Source of the DNA: Nonomuraea thailandensis
Lineage (GTDB): Bacteria; Actinomycetota; Actinomycetes; Streptosporangiales; Streptosporangiaceae
NCBI RefSeq assembly: GCF_024172165.1
Contig: NZ_JAMZEB010000002.1
Location: 8,716,501 to 8,780,500 of the forward strand
DNA length: 64,000 nucleotides
Direction of reading: 5' to 3'
Made by a program: the position numbers and the translations under genes
Notes under the pieces: model-generated
The model's input: the letters and a program-made list of their open reading frames with translations, nothing else
The model's database searches: none
What the model was told of the DNA's origin: nothing
In this document: positions 40,684 through 48,870 of the stretch, piece by piece
How positions within the stretch are numbered: position 1 is the stretch's first letter
How the letters are laid out: each line of letters opens with the position of its first letter

Positions 40684-41719
40684 AGTCCCCCACCCGATCG
40701 CGGATCTCCGAGTCCTGCATGCGCAGGTGCTCCAGGATCGTGTAACGGCCGGGGCGGGTGGCCGGGGCCAGCGCGACGACCTCGGCGAACTGCTCGGCGC
40801 TCAGCCCGATGTCGCCCGGGACGACGGGCAGCTCGTGCCGGCGCAGGCAGTCGACGACCTGTTTGACGCGGGCGTCGTCCTGCCTGAGGAAGAAGCAGAA
40901 GGCGGCGCCGATGCCGGCGAGCTCGCCGTGGTTGGAGGTGCCGGGAAAGAGCTGATCCACGGCATGAAGGATCTCATGATCTCCACCGCTCGCGGGCCGG
41001 GAAGAGCCCGCGACGACCATCGACATGCCGGACAGGATCAGCGACTCGGCCAGCACGGTCAGGAACGCGTCGGACTCGATGGAGTCGGTGCGCCCCACGA
41101 GCGCCTCGGCGGCGGTGCGGGACATCGAGCAGGCCAGCCCGTCGATCGGCTCGCCGCGCTCGACGTTGCCGAGCTGCCAGTCCTCGATGGCCGACAGGTT
41201 GCTCACCACGTCGCCCACGCCCGCCCGCACCAGCGACTCCGGCGCGTTGTGCACGAAGTCGAGGTCGACCAGGATGGCCAGCGGCATCGGCACGCCGAAC
41301 GAGCCCTTGCCCCCCTCGTAGACGAGGGAGGCGGTGGGCGAGCAGATGCCGTCGTGGGAGAGGTTGGTGGCCACCGCGACCATGGGGATGCCGGCCAGCG
41401 AGGCGGCGTACTTGGTCACGTCGATCGTCTTGCCGCCGCCCACGCCGACGACCACCTCGTAGGCGGCCTTGCGCAGGTCGGCGCCGAGCGAGACGGCCGC
41501 GTCGACCGACCCGTCGGCCACCCTGAACACCTCGGCGTCACCCAGCGTGGGCGCGATGAGGCTCTCGATGTGGTCGCCCTGGCCCATGCCGACGGCCACC
41601 GCGATCCTGCCGGAGGTCGCCACGCGGCTGTCGGCCAGCAGGGCGCCGAGCTGGGCGACCGCGCCGCGCCTGACGTCCATGGTCAGCGGCGCCGGCAACA
41701 TCCTCGCTAGAAGCGGCAT
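40661..41719 (-). CDS. sn-glycerol-1-phosphate dehydrogenase-like (EgsA/AraM) enzyme
   Basis: A 352-residue NAD(P)-dependent member of the iron-containing alcohol dehydrogenase superfamily. EVVVGVGGGKTIDVTKYAA is the nucleotide loop. Likely zinc ligands are the Asp in NLSHDGICSPTAS and the histidines in SGGDHEILHAVDQL and TSNHGELAGIG, the arrangement of glycerol-1-phosphate dehydrogenases. Such enzymes make the archaeal glycerol stereoisomer sn-glycerol-1-phosphate from DHAP; Bacillus AraM is a bacterial case. GAGGGGGC lies before ATG 41719. It starts 10 bp after the nucleotidyltransferase stop and overlaps the CDP-alcohol transferase. A related polyol-phosphate dehydrogenase is possible. Confidence 0.83.
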   Translation of the reverse strand: MPLLARMLPAPLTMDVRRGAVAQLGALLADSRVATSGRIAVAVGMGQGDHIESLIAPTLGDAEVFRVADGSVDAAVSLGADLRKAAYEVVVGVGGGKTIDVTKYAASLAGIPMVAVATNLSHDGICSPTASLVYEGGKGSFGVPMPLAILVDLDFVHNAPESLVRAGVGDVVSNLSAIEDWQLGNVERGEPIDGLACSMSRTAAEALVGRTDSIESDAFLTVLAESLILSGMSMVVAGSSRPASGGDHEILHAVDQLFPGTSNHGELAGIGAAFCFFLRQDDARVKQVVDCLRRHELPVVPGDIGLSAEQFAEVVALAPATRPGRYTILEHLRMQDSEIRDRVGDYVRAFGS

Positions 41720-41729
41720 CCGCGCCCCC

Positions 41730-42464
41730 TCAGTAGTGAACGGCTATGGCGCGGGCCTTGGCCAGGTCGTCGTGGTTGTCCACCTCGACCCAGTCGACCT
41801 CTCCGATGGGCGCGGCGTGGATCAGCTCGCCGCGGTCGACCATCTCCTGGTAACCGTCCTCGTAGTAGAGCTGCGGGTCGCGCTCGAACGTGGTCTTGAG
41901 CGCGTCGGCCAGCCGGTCGGCCGCGGCCGGCCTGATGAGCGTGGCGCCGATGTACTCGCCGTACGCCTGCGCCGGGTCCATCAGCTTGGTGATGCGGCGC
42001 AGCGCGCCCTCCGGCGAGAGCGTGACCTTCATCTCCTCGTCGGCCAGCGTCTTGACGTTGTCGACGGCGAGCAGGATGTCGCTGGTCGCGGGCGCGGCCA
42101 GCAGCGTCTTCTCGATCGAGACCGGGTGCACGGTGTCGCCGTTGACCAGGAGCGCGCCCTGGGCGAAGTAGTCGCGCGCGCACCACAGGGAGTAGGCGTT
42201 GTTCCACTCCTCGGCCTTGTCGTTGTGCACGAGGGTGAGCTTGACGCCGTGGCGCTCCTCAAGGGCGTCCTTGCGCTCGTGTACGGCCTGCGCCGCGTAA
42301 CCGACGACGACCACGACGTCCCTCAGGCCCACCTCGGCGAGATTCCGCAGCGAGATGTCCATGATCGTGGTCTCGCCGTCGACCGGCACGAGCGCCTTGG
42401 GCAGCGTGTCGGTGTACGGCCGCAGGCGTCGTCCGGCCCCAGCGGCCAGAACCATTCCCAGCAA
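41730..42464 (-). CDS. LicC-like (phosphocholine cytidylyltransferase family) nucleotidyltransferase
   Basis: A 244-residue single-domain nucleotidyltransferase: GMVLAAGAGRRLRPYTDTLPKALVPVDGETTIMDISL with the GxGxR and PK motifs, LVNGDTVHPVS with the metal Asp, and VDWVEVDNHDDLAKA at the end. The family contains CTP:phosphocholine and CTP:inositol-1-phosphate cytidylyltransferases. Here it probably activates an alcohol phosphate, perhaps glycerol-1-phosphate from the next gene, as a CDP derivative (inference). The TTG at 42464 is chosen because GAGGAG lies 6 nt upstream; the ATG at 42455 would cut into the fold. It is adjacent to the dehydrogenase and CDP-alcohol transferase. Confidence 0.87.
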   Translation of the reverse strand: MLGMVLAAGAGRRLRPYTDTLPKALVPVDGETTIMDISLRNLAEVGLRDVVVVVGYAAQAVHERKDALEERHGVKLTLVHNDKAEEWNNAYSLWCARDYFAQGALLVNGDTVHPVSIEKTLLAAPATSDILLAVDNVKTLADEEMKVTLSPEGALRRITKLMDPAQAYGEYIGATLIRPAAADRLADALKTTFERDPQLYYEDGYQEMVDRGELIHAAPIGEVDWVEVDNHDDLAKARAIAVHY

Positions 42465-42541
42465 CGTGCACTCCTCAGTCGAGCATGACTCCGATGGCCC
42501 AAAGAGTATTCGTCTTTGGGCCCCGTGCGGGTAATCCGGCG

Positions 42542-43165
42542 TTAGTCTTGCGTTCCCATATCGGTCGCTTCCACCCCGGATCGGGGCGCGGCGAGCCAGC
42601 ACGTCAGGCTCTCCCAGCCGAACAGCCCCCACAGGTAAATCGCGAGAAGCGCGTAACCCCCGGTCAGCCAGCCCGACAGCGCGACCAGCGAGACCACCAT
42701 CATCCGCCCGTCCCAGCCGAGCCCCAGGGTGGCCAGCCACGGCGGCGGGTAGACGCGCTGGCGCAACCGGTAGACCAGATCGTAATGGTGAAACGCCAGC
42801 GCGGCGAGCAGCGCGAAGATCACCAGGGGGTGCACCTCGTGGGCGAACCCGACGGCGGCGACGAAGGTGTACTCGATGAGCCGCAGGATCGGCGGCACGA
42901 GCCAGTCGAACCTGCCGTCGTGGGGATGCGTGCTTCCCGGCCCCGCCAGCAGCAGCGTGACGGCGGGCGCGAACACGGCCAGCCCGTCGGTCCCCGCCAC
43001 GCCGAGCAGCAGCAGCACGCCGGTGACGAACGTGCCGGCGATCACCGGCGGCAGCGGCGGGAGCTGCCCGGCCACGAGCAGCCCCATGGCGCGCGAGAGG
43101 GGCCCGTCGTCGCGGTAGGCCACGACCGTGCTGCTGGGAACGGGTGTCATGTGGACCGAAATCAC
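42542..43165 (-). CDS. DUF5941 family membrane protein
   Basis: A 207-residue polytopic protein starting (V)ISVHMTPVPSSTVVAYRDDGPLSRAMG and with about five helices. It contains FEWLVP-like FDWLVPPILRLIEYTFV and HHYDLVYRLRQRVYPPPWLATLGLGWDGRM. It resembles the DUF5941 domain that in other actinomycetes is found fused to a nucleotidyltransferase/CDP-alcohol transferase; here the two parts are separate but coupled by a 4-nt GTGA overlap. Function unknown, but the fusion logic implies it works with the preceding enzyme. An ATG at 43150 is a less likely start. Confidence 0.72.
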   Translation of the reverse strand: MISVHMTPVPSSTVVAYRDDGPLSRAMGLLVAGQLPPLPPVIAGTFVTGVLLLLGVAGTDGLAVFAPAVTLLLAGPGSTHPHDGRFDWLVPPILRLIEYTFVAAVGFAHEVHPLVIFALLAALAFHHYDLVYRLRQRVYPPPWLATLGLGWDGRMMVVSLVALSGWLTGGYALLAIYLWGLFGWESLTCWLAAPRSGVEATDMGTQD

Positions 43166-44580
43166 CTTGCCGACCTCGCGATCCGTCCGGCGAGCTGGTA
43201 GAGCGCCGCCACGCCGCCCCAGCCGAGCAGCGCCAGGAACGTGACCCGGGCGTCCCAGAGCGCGGCGGTGACGGCGATCAGCGCCATGCGCTCCCCGATG
43301 GGCAGCACGATCATCTTCTTCAGGTAGCGGGCGATCGTGTCGCGTTCGAGGCGCTGGGCGAGCCTGAGCACGCCGCCGGGCGCGCGGCGGACGTCCTGCG
43401 ACTCCAGCAGCGAGCGCGCGGGCCTGCCCCACATGGCGCCGACGCGGGCGGCGTCGGCGACGGCGCCCGCGTAGGTGTAGTCGATGGCGTGCCTGACGAC
43501 CTGCAGCACCATCGCGGCCACGGCCAGGTGCCAGAGGTCTCCGGCGGCGGCGCCGAAGGCGAGGCCCACGTAGACGGCGTACTCCTTGAGCCGGTCGGAC
43601 ATGCCGTCGGCCCAGGCCCCCAGCGGGGAGAAGGTGCGCGTGTAGCGGGCCAGCTGCCCGTCGAGGCAGTCGAGCGCGAACGACAGCAACAGCAGCACCG
43701 CCCCGGCCAGCCGCCCGCCCTGGGTGCCCGCCGAGAACCAGACGGCCGCCAGCAGGGCCAGCCCGGCCGAGATGCCGGTCACCGTGTTGGGGGTGAGCTT
43801 GAGCCGCACGCAGGGCTTGATCAGGTGGCGGGTCCAGGAGGAGACGAAGAACGTGGCGAAGAAGCCGTCGTCCTCCTTCACGGAGGCGTCGAGCCTGACC
43901 TTGGCCTCGTCCACCTCGGCCAGCCTCGCCAGGGCGGCGTCGGCGGCGTTCTGGCCGGTCACCCGATCGGCGTGGAGTTGCCCGATGCCCGACGCGCGCA
44001 CGGTCACGCCCGACCTGACCAGCCCGACCAGCAGCAGGTCCACCGCCTCGACGGGTGTGACGGGGCCGAGCTTGCCGGCGTCGGCCAGCTCCGCCAGCTC
44101 CTCGGCGATGTCGGCGAGCGAGGCCAGGTCGGACTCACCCGTCTGGAGCACGCCCCTGAACGTGGCGTTCGCCTCGGGGACGAGGTGGAAGGAGCTGCCC
44201 GACGCGACGACCCGGCCGCCCTCCACGCGTACGGACGGGCGCAGCGGCCCGGCGGTGGCGTCGTGCGAGATCAGCGCGGCGGTGCTGCGCGCCGGGTGCT
44301 CCAGCAGCACGGCCAGCGCCTCGGTGTGCAGCACCAGGTCGCCGGGCAGCACGGCCACGGCGCCGGTCGCCGTGCGCGCGATCTTGGCGACGCCGCGCAG
44401 GTCGGCGGCCAGGCCGCCGGCGGCGCTCAGCACCTGGACCTCGCGCACGGGCAGCGTGGCGAGCTGGTCGCCGAGGCGGTCGAGCAGCGTGCCGTCGCCG
44501 CTGTGCAGCCTGCACGCGGGTGTCGTGGCGAGCAGCAGGACCGACGTGGTCGTGCCTTCGCGGGTCAATGAGTCGGGCAA
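43162..44580 (-). CDS. Degenerate nucleotidyltransferase fused to CDP-alcohol phosphatidyltransferase
   Basis: A 472-residue two-domain protein. Residues 1 to ~225 resemble an NTP-transferase fold (AVAVLPGDLVLHTEALAVLLEHP; TPVEAVDLLLVGLV) but lack the GxGxR loop, so the domain is probably non-catalytic. Residues ~235-472 form a CDP-OH-P-transf membrane domain with an intact motif: LDCLDGQLARYTRTFSPLGAWADGMSDRLKEY, with all Asp residues present. The order matches inositol-1-phosphate cytidylyltransferase/DIPP synthase fusions. TTG 44580 has GGAGGAG about 11 nt upstream. It is first gene of the minus-strand set and divergent from the IspD-SDR fusion. Confidence 0.84.
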   Translation of the reverse strand: MPDSLTREGTTTSVLLLATTPACRLHSGDGTLLDRLGDQLATLPVREVQVLSAAGGLAADLRGVAKIARTATGAVAVLPGDLVLHTEALAVLLEHPARSTAALISHDATAGPLRPSVRVEGGRVVASGSSFHLVPEANATFRGVLQTGESDLASLADIAEELAELADAGKLGPVTPVEAVDLLLVGLVRSGVTVRASGIGQLHADRVTGQNAADAALARLAEVDEAKVRLDASVKEDDGFFATFFVSSWTRHLIKPCVRLKLTPNTVTGISAGLALLAAVWFSAGTQGGRLAGAVLLLLSFALDCLDGQLARYTRTFSPLGAWADGMSDRLKEYAVYVGLAFGAAAGDLWHLAVAAMVLQVVRHAIDYTYAGAVADAARVGAMWGRPARSLLESQDVRRAPGGVLRLAQRLERDTIARYLKKMIVLPIGERMALIAVTAALWDARVTFLALLGWGGVAALYQLAGRIARSAR

Positions 44581-44691
44581 AGCTCAGGTCTCCTCCCGGT
44601 CGGGGTGGAGCACACGGTCTCGGGGGTGCGTAGACACAGCGTAGCGACAGGTCAACGCGATATCACGGAACAGCACCGTTACGCTGCCGGT

Positions 44692-45957
44692 ATGGATTCA
44701 CGGCTACGGTCGGTCGGAGTGCTCCTCGCGGGCGGGGTGGGACAGCGGGTCGGGCTCGGCACGCCCAAGCAGCTCATCGAGGTCGCGGGCAGGACGATCA
44801 TCGAGCATTCGCTGGCGGTGTTCGAGGCCGCGCCCGAGATCGACGAGATCGTGGTGCTGATGACGCCCGGGTACGCCGACCGGGTGCGCGAGATCGTGGC
44901 CCGGGGCGGATACCGCAAGGTCAGCAAGGTGGTCGAAGGCGGCTCCAGCCGTACGGAGAGCACGTGGCGGGCGCTGGCGGCGCTCGGGGCGGAGGAGTGC
45001 AACGTGCTGTTGCACGACGCTGTACGCCCCCTCCTGGAGCCCCGGATCATCACGGAGTGTGTCAGGGCGCTGGAGACCCACGAGGCCGTCAACGTGGCGA
45101 TCCCGAGCTCCGACACGGTCCTGGTGGCGACGCCCGAGGGGGCGATCGGCGAGGTGCTCGACCGGTCGCGGCTGCGGCGCAGCCAGACCCCGCAGTGCTT
45201 CCGGCTCTCGGTGATCAGGCGGGCGTACGAGCGGGCGATGGCCGATCCCGGCTTCGCCGGGCTGCCCGCCACCGACGACTGCGGGGTGGTGCTGAGGTAC
45301 CTGCCCGAGGTGCCGATCCACCTGGTCCAGGGCAGCGAGCGCAACATCAAGGTGACCCACCCGGCCGACCTGCACATCGCGGACCTGCTCTTCCGGCTGC
45401 CCAGGCCCGTCCCGGCGGGCGACAGGGCGGCGCTGGCCGGGCAGGTGGTCGTCCTGCTGGGCGACGGCGAGCTCGCGCGGGAGGCCGCCCGGCACGGCGC
45501 CGCGGTACGCGTCCTGACCCGCGCCGACGGCGTGCGCGTGGAGGACTTCGACTCGGTGGCCAAGGCGCTCGGCGACGTGGGCGGAGCCGACCACGTGGTG
45601 CTGGTGGCGGGCGCGGGCCACGCCGGCGACCTGGTGCGGGCGAGCGGCGAGACCGTCGCCGACGTGGTCGGCGCCGGCCACCTGGGCGCGCTCAACCTCG
45701 CCCGGGCCGCCCGGCCGCACCTGCGCGGCAGCCTGCTGCTGCAGGTCCCGCCCGGCTCCGGCGCCCTGCACGAGTCGGGCGCGGCGGCCGTCGCCGGGCT
45801 TACCCGGGCACTGGCCCGCGAATGGGCCGCCGACGGCATCCGGGTCAACTGCCTGAATACCGGAGCCTCTCCGCTCGTGGTCGCGCAGACCTCGCTGGAC
45901 ATCCTCATCTCCGACCTATCAGGGCAAGTCATAGACGCCCGCGTGGACGGCGCTTGA
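44692..45957 (+). CDS. IspD/TarI-like cytidylyltransferase fused to a degenerate short-chain dehydrogenase
   Basis: A 421-residue fusion. The N-terminal ~235 residues are an IspD-type cytidylyltransferase with all motifs: VLLAGGVGQRVGLGTPKQLIEV, LLHDAVRPLLEP, SQTPQCFRLSVI, ATDDCGVVL and NIKVTHPADL. The C-terminal ~180 residues follow the SDR fold (HVVLVAGAGHAGDLV; AGLTRALAREWAADGIRVNCLN), but the glycine-rich loop is poor and the catalytic YxxxK is missing. Haemophilus Bcs1/Acs1, a CDP-ribitol synthase, has the same domain order. So it may make CDP-ribitol or another CDP-polyol with the reductase inactive. TACGCT 6 nt before ATG 44692 suggests a leaderless mRNA. Confidence 0.85.
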   Translation: MDSRLRSVGVLLAGGVGQRVGLGTPKQLIEVAGRTIIEHSLAVFEAAPEIDEIVVLMTPGYADRVREIVARGGYRKVSKVVEGGSSRTESTWRALAALGAEECNVLLHDAVRPLLEPRIITECVRALETHEAVNVAIPSSDTVLVATPEGAIGEVLDRSRLRRSQTPQCFRLSVIRRAYERAMADPGFAGLPATDDCGVVLRYLPEVPIHLVQGSERNIKVTHPADLHIADLLFRLPRPVPAGDRAALAGQVVVLLGDGELAREAARHGAAVRVLTRADGVRVEDFDSVAKALGDVGGADHVVLVAGAGHAGDLVRASGETVADVVGAGHLGALNLARAARPHLRGSLLLQVPPGSGALHESGAAAVAGLTRALAREWAADGIRVNCLNTGASPLVVAQTSLDILISDLSGQVIDARVDGA

Positions 45958-45983
45958 CCTGGGGCTTAGTACCGTGCGATCGC

Positions 45984-47720
45984 ATGAGGAGACTCATCGT
46001 GATCGCGGCGCTGCTCGCCTGCTACCCCGCGCTGCTGGTGGCGGCGCTGTGGCCGGCACCGGTGCTGTTCGGAGCGGTGGCCGCGGCCTCGTACCTCGTC
46101 GAGTACGCGGCCCCGCGCGCCGCCCGCCCGCTGCCCGAGCTGCTCGCCAAGGTGCACCTGGGAGTCACGCTGCGCTTCGCGGCCAGGGAGACCATGGCGC
46201 TGCTCCTGGTCGCGCGCACGACGGGGGCCGAGCTGCCGTGGTTCGCGGCGCTGGCCGCCGGGATGCTGGCGATCCACGCGGTGCGGGCCCTGCACACGGG
46301 CCTGGCGCTGCGGCTGCGCCAGATGCTCAGCAGGATGCCGGTGACCACCCGCAACCTCGACGTCTCCGCGCTGCGCATCCCCAGGATGCCGCCGGGGCCG
46401 CTGCGCGACGCCGGCAGCGTGCCGTTCCTCTATCTGGACGCGCTGCCGGTGCTCGGAGCCGTCCTGGGGGCCGTCCCGGCCACGCTGGGCGCGGCGGTGG
46501 CGCTCACGGCCGGCCTGGCCGGGGCGCTCGCCCTCATCCCGTACGTGCGCCGCGCCAGGCCGCTCACCGACCGGGCCAGGGTGCTGGACGTGGTGGGCGA
46601 GCAGGTCGAGAAGTACGGCCCCGAGGTGATCCTGTACTTCTCCGGCGCCACGGCCGCCGCCTACCAGGCCAGGATGTGGCTGCCCACCCTCGAACGCATG
46701 CGCAGGCGCGCCATCGTCGTGCTGCGCGAGCGCGGCATGGCCAGGCACCTGGAGTGCACCGGCCTGCCGATGGTGTGCATCCCGTCGTCGGCCGACCTGA
46801 TGAGCTTCCGCGCGCTGGCCGGGGCCAAGCTCTGCCTGTACGTCGCCAACGTCGGCAGGAACGTGCACATGCTGCGCATCCCGACCCTGCGCAGCGCGTT
46901 CCTCAACCACGGCGACAGCGACAAGGAGGCCTCGTTCAACCCGTTCTCGCGGGTCTACGACGAGGTGTGGGTGGCGGGGCCCGCCGGCCGCGACCGCTAC
47001 CGCCGGGCCAAGGTGGGCGTCAGGGACGAGAACATCCACGAGGTCGGCCGGCCGCAGCTCCAGGGCATCTCGACGGAGGGGCCGGGGCTGCCGTACCGGA
47101 CGGTCCTGTACGCGCCCACCTGGGAGGGCTGGAACGACGACCTGTTCCACACCTCGCTGATCACCATGGGCCCGCGCATCGTGCGCGCCCTGCTCGACCA
47201 CCAGCCCCCGCTGCGCGTGATCTACAAGCCGCACCCGCTCACCGGGCACCGCGACAAGAGCGCCACCCGGGCCCACAGGAAGATCGTCGCCATGATCGAG
47301 GCGGCGGAGCTGGCCAAGTCCAAGGCCCGCCACCCCTCCAGGCCGGCCGGGGCGGCGCCGCACATCAGGCACCTGGTCGTCGCCGGGCCCGTGCCGCACC
47401 TGTACGACTGCTTCAACGAGTGCGACCTGCTGATCAGCGACATCTCCAGCGTGGTGGCCGACTTCCTGGCCAGCGAGAAGCCGTACGCGGTGACGAACGT
47501 GGCGGGGCTGCCCGAGCGCGCCTTCCACGAGCGTTATCCGAGCACGGAGGCGGGGGTGCTGCTGGGCGGGGACCTGTCGGGGCTGGCGGAGTTCCTGGAC
47601 GGGGAGGACACGCTGGCCAGGGCGCGGGTGAAGCTGAGGAGCTACCTGTTCGGGCCGGAGTACCCGGACGCGATGGCGCGGTTCGACGCGGCAGTGGAGC
47701 GCGTCTTCTCCGGAGGATGA
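45984..47720 (+). CDS. CDP-glycerol/polyol glycerophosphotransferase family protein (TagF/TagB-like)
   Basis: A 578-residue protein. An N-terminal membrane region of about five to six helices (~200 residues) is followed by a GT-B type polyol-phosphate transferase: SADLMSFRALAGAKLCLYVANV, FLNHGDSDKEASFNPFSRVYDEVWVAG, TVLYAPTWEGWNDDLFHTS, VIYKPHPLTGHRDKSA (KPHP) and DLLISDISSVVADFLASEKPYAVTN (the SDxSS donor motif). It polymerises or primes poly(polyol phosphate) from CDP-polyols. It starts 26 bp after the cytidylyltransferase fusion, which probably makes its substrate. It ends at a hairpin terminator. Confidence 0.9.
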   Translation: MRRLIVIAALLACYPALLVAALWPAPVLFGAVAAASYLVEYAAPRAARPLPELLAKVHLGVTLRFAARETMALLLVARTTGAELPWFAALAAGMLAIHAVRALHTGLALRLRQMLSRMPVTTRNLDVSALRIPRMPPGPLRDAGSVPFLYLDALPVLGAVLGAVPATLGAAVALTAGLAGALALIPYVRRARPLTDRARVLDVVGEQVEKYGPEVILYFSGATAAAYQARMWLPTLERMRRRAIVVLRERGMARHLECTGLPMVCIPSSADLMSFRALAGAKLCLYVANVGRNVHMLRIPTLRSAFLNHGDSDKEASFNPFSRVYDEVWVAGPAGRDRYRRAKVGVRDENIHEVGRPQLQGISTEGPGLPYRTVLYAPTWEGWNDDLFHTSLITMGPRIVRALLDHQPPLRVIYKPHPLTGHRDKSATRAHRKIVAMIEAAELAKSKARHPSRPAGAAPHIRHLVVAGPVPHLYDCFNECDLLISDISSVVADFLASEKPYAVTNVAGLPERAFHERYPSTEAGVLLGGDLSGLAEFLDGEDTLARARVKLRSYLFGPEYPDAMARFDAAVERVFSGG

Positions 47721-47725
47721 GCTCG

Positions 47726-47753
47726 GCACCCCGCCGCGGGTGCGGCGGGGTGC
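47726..47753. terminator. Bidirectional hairpin terminator
   Basis: GCACCCCGCCGC (47726-47737) pairs perfectly with GCGGCGGGGTGC (47742-47753) across a GGGT loop. It is placed between the convergent TagF-like and GT2 genes. Confidence 0.9.
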
Positions 47754-47772
47754 GGGGGGACGGAGGACGGGG

Positions 47773-48801
47773 TCAGCGCAGCGGCCGGGCCAGCTTCTTC
47801 GGGCTGGTGAGGAAGCCCCAGCCCCACGAGCAGTGCATGGTGGCGTACACCAGCGGCAGCCGCAGCTTGGCGCTCGTCGGCAGCCCGCCGCCGGTCAGCG
47901 CGGAGCCCGCGGCGATGGCCGCGAGGTAACCGCCGGGCACGATCAGCGCGAGCGGGAAGAACGGCGAGACGACCAGCCCGAGCAGCATGGCGAGCACGGC
48001 GGCCGGGGGCGCGAGATAGCGGAGGTTGATCGTGCCCTCGTGGGTGCGCGCGACCACCCGCCGCCAGCGGCCGTAGTGGAAGTACTGCTTGGCCAGCGCC
48101 TTCACGTTGGGCCTGGGCCGGTAGGAGACCCGCATGCGCGGCTGGAACCACACGAGCCCGCCCGTCTGGCGGATGCGGTGGTTCATCTCCCAGTCCTGGG
48201 CCCGCTGGAAGTGCTCGTCGTAGCCGCCCACGCGGGCGAGCGCCGACCGGCGGAAGACTCCGAGGTAGACGGTGTCGGCCGGCCCGGCCGTGCCGCCCAC
48301 GTGGAACGCGGCGGCGCCCACGCCGATCTTGGAGGTCATGGCGCACGCGACGGCCTGCTCGAAGGGGGTGATCCCTTCGGCCGCCATGATGCCGCCCACG
48401 TTGTCGGCGCCGGTCTCGGCCAGCGTCTCGACGGCCACGCGCAGGTAGTCGTCGGGCAGCATGGCGTGCCCGTCGACCCTGGCGACGATGTCGTTGCGGG
48501 AGGCGGCGATGGCCGCGTTGAGCGCGTTGGGGGTGCGGCCCGTCGGGTTGGGCACCACCGTCACCCGCCGGTCGGCCGCCGCGATGGCGTCGGCGACCTC
48601 CTGGGTGCGGTCCTGGGACGGACCCACGGCGAGAACGACCTCGATCTCACCTGGGTAGCTCTGGGCGAGGACCATCTCGACGGCCTCGCGGAGGTGCCGC
48701 TCCTCGTTGAGGACCGGCATGACGACGGAGATGGGGGGCCAGCCGCGCGTCTGCGCGGGCGCGTGCGGCGAGTCGGGGAACTGCTTCATGGCGGGGCTCA
48801 C
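47773..48801 (-). CDS. GT2-family glycosyltransferase (ExoA-like)
   Basis: A 342-residue membrane-associated GT-A enzyme. Motifs: ISVVMPVLNEERHLREAVEMVLAQSYPG, VLAVGPSQDRTQEVA, IVARVDGHAMLPDDYL (DxD-like), FQRAQDWEMNHRIRQTGG. Three C-terminal helices follow (AVLAMLLGLVVSPFFPLALIVPGGYLAAIAAG). It resembles succinoglycan ExoA-type transferases. GTG 48801, giving (V)SPAMKQFPDS, matches the usual length; ATG 48789 is an alternative. It is divergent from the second LCP gene (69 bp) and shares the terminator with the TagF-like gene. Confidence 0.89.
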   Translation of the reverse strand: MSPAMKQFPDSPHAPAQTRGWPPISVVMPVLNEERHLREAVEMVLAQSYPGEIEVVLAVGPSQDRTQEVADAIAAADRRVTVVPNPTGRTPNALNAAIAASRNDIVARVDGHAMLPDDYLRVAVETLAETGADNVGGIMAAEGITPFEQAVACAMTSKIGVGAAAFHVGGTAGPADTVYLGVFRRSALARVGGYDEHFQRAQDWEMNHRIRQTGGLVWFQPRMRVSYRPRPNVKALAKQYFHYGRWRRVVARTHEGTINLRYLAPPAAVLAMLLGLVVSPFFPLALIVPGGYLAAIAAGSALTGGGLPTSAKLRLPLVYATMHCSWGWGFLTSPKKLARPLR

Positions 48802-48870
48802 GCTACTGTACGACCGTGGGAGGAGGGCAATCGAAAGGCCGATCCTCCGGGGTGACAAGAGGGGGACGGT

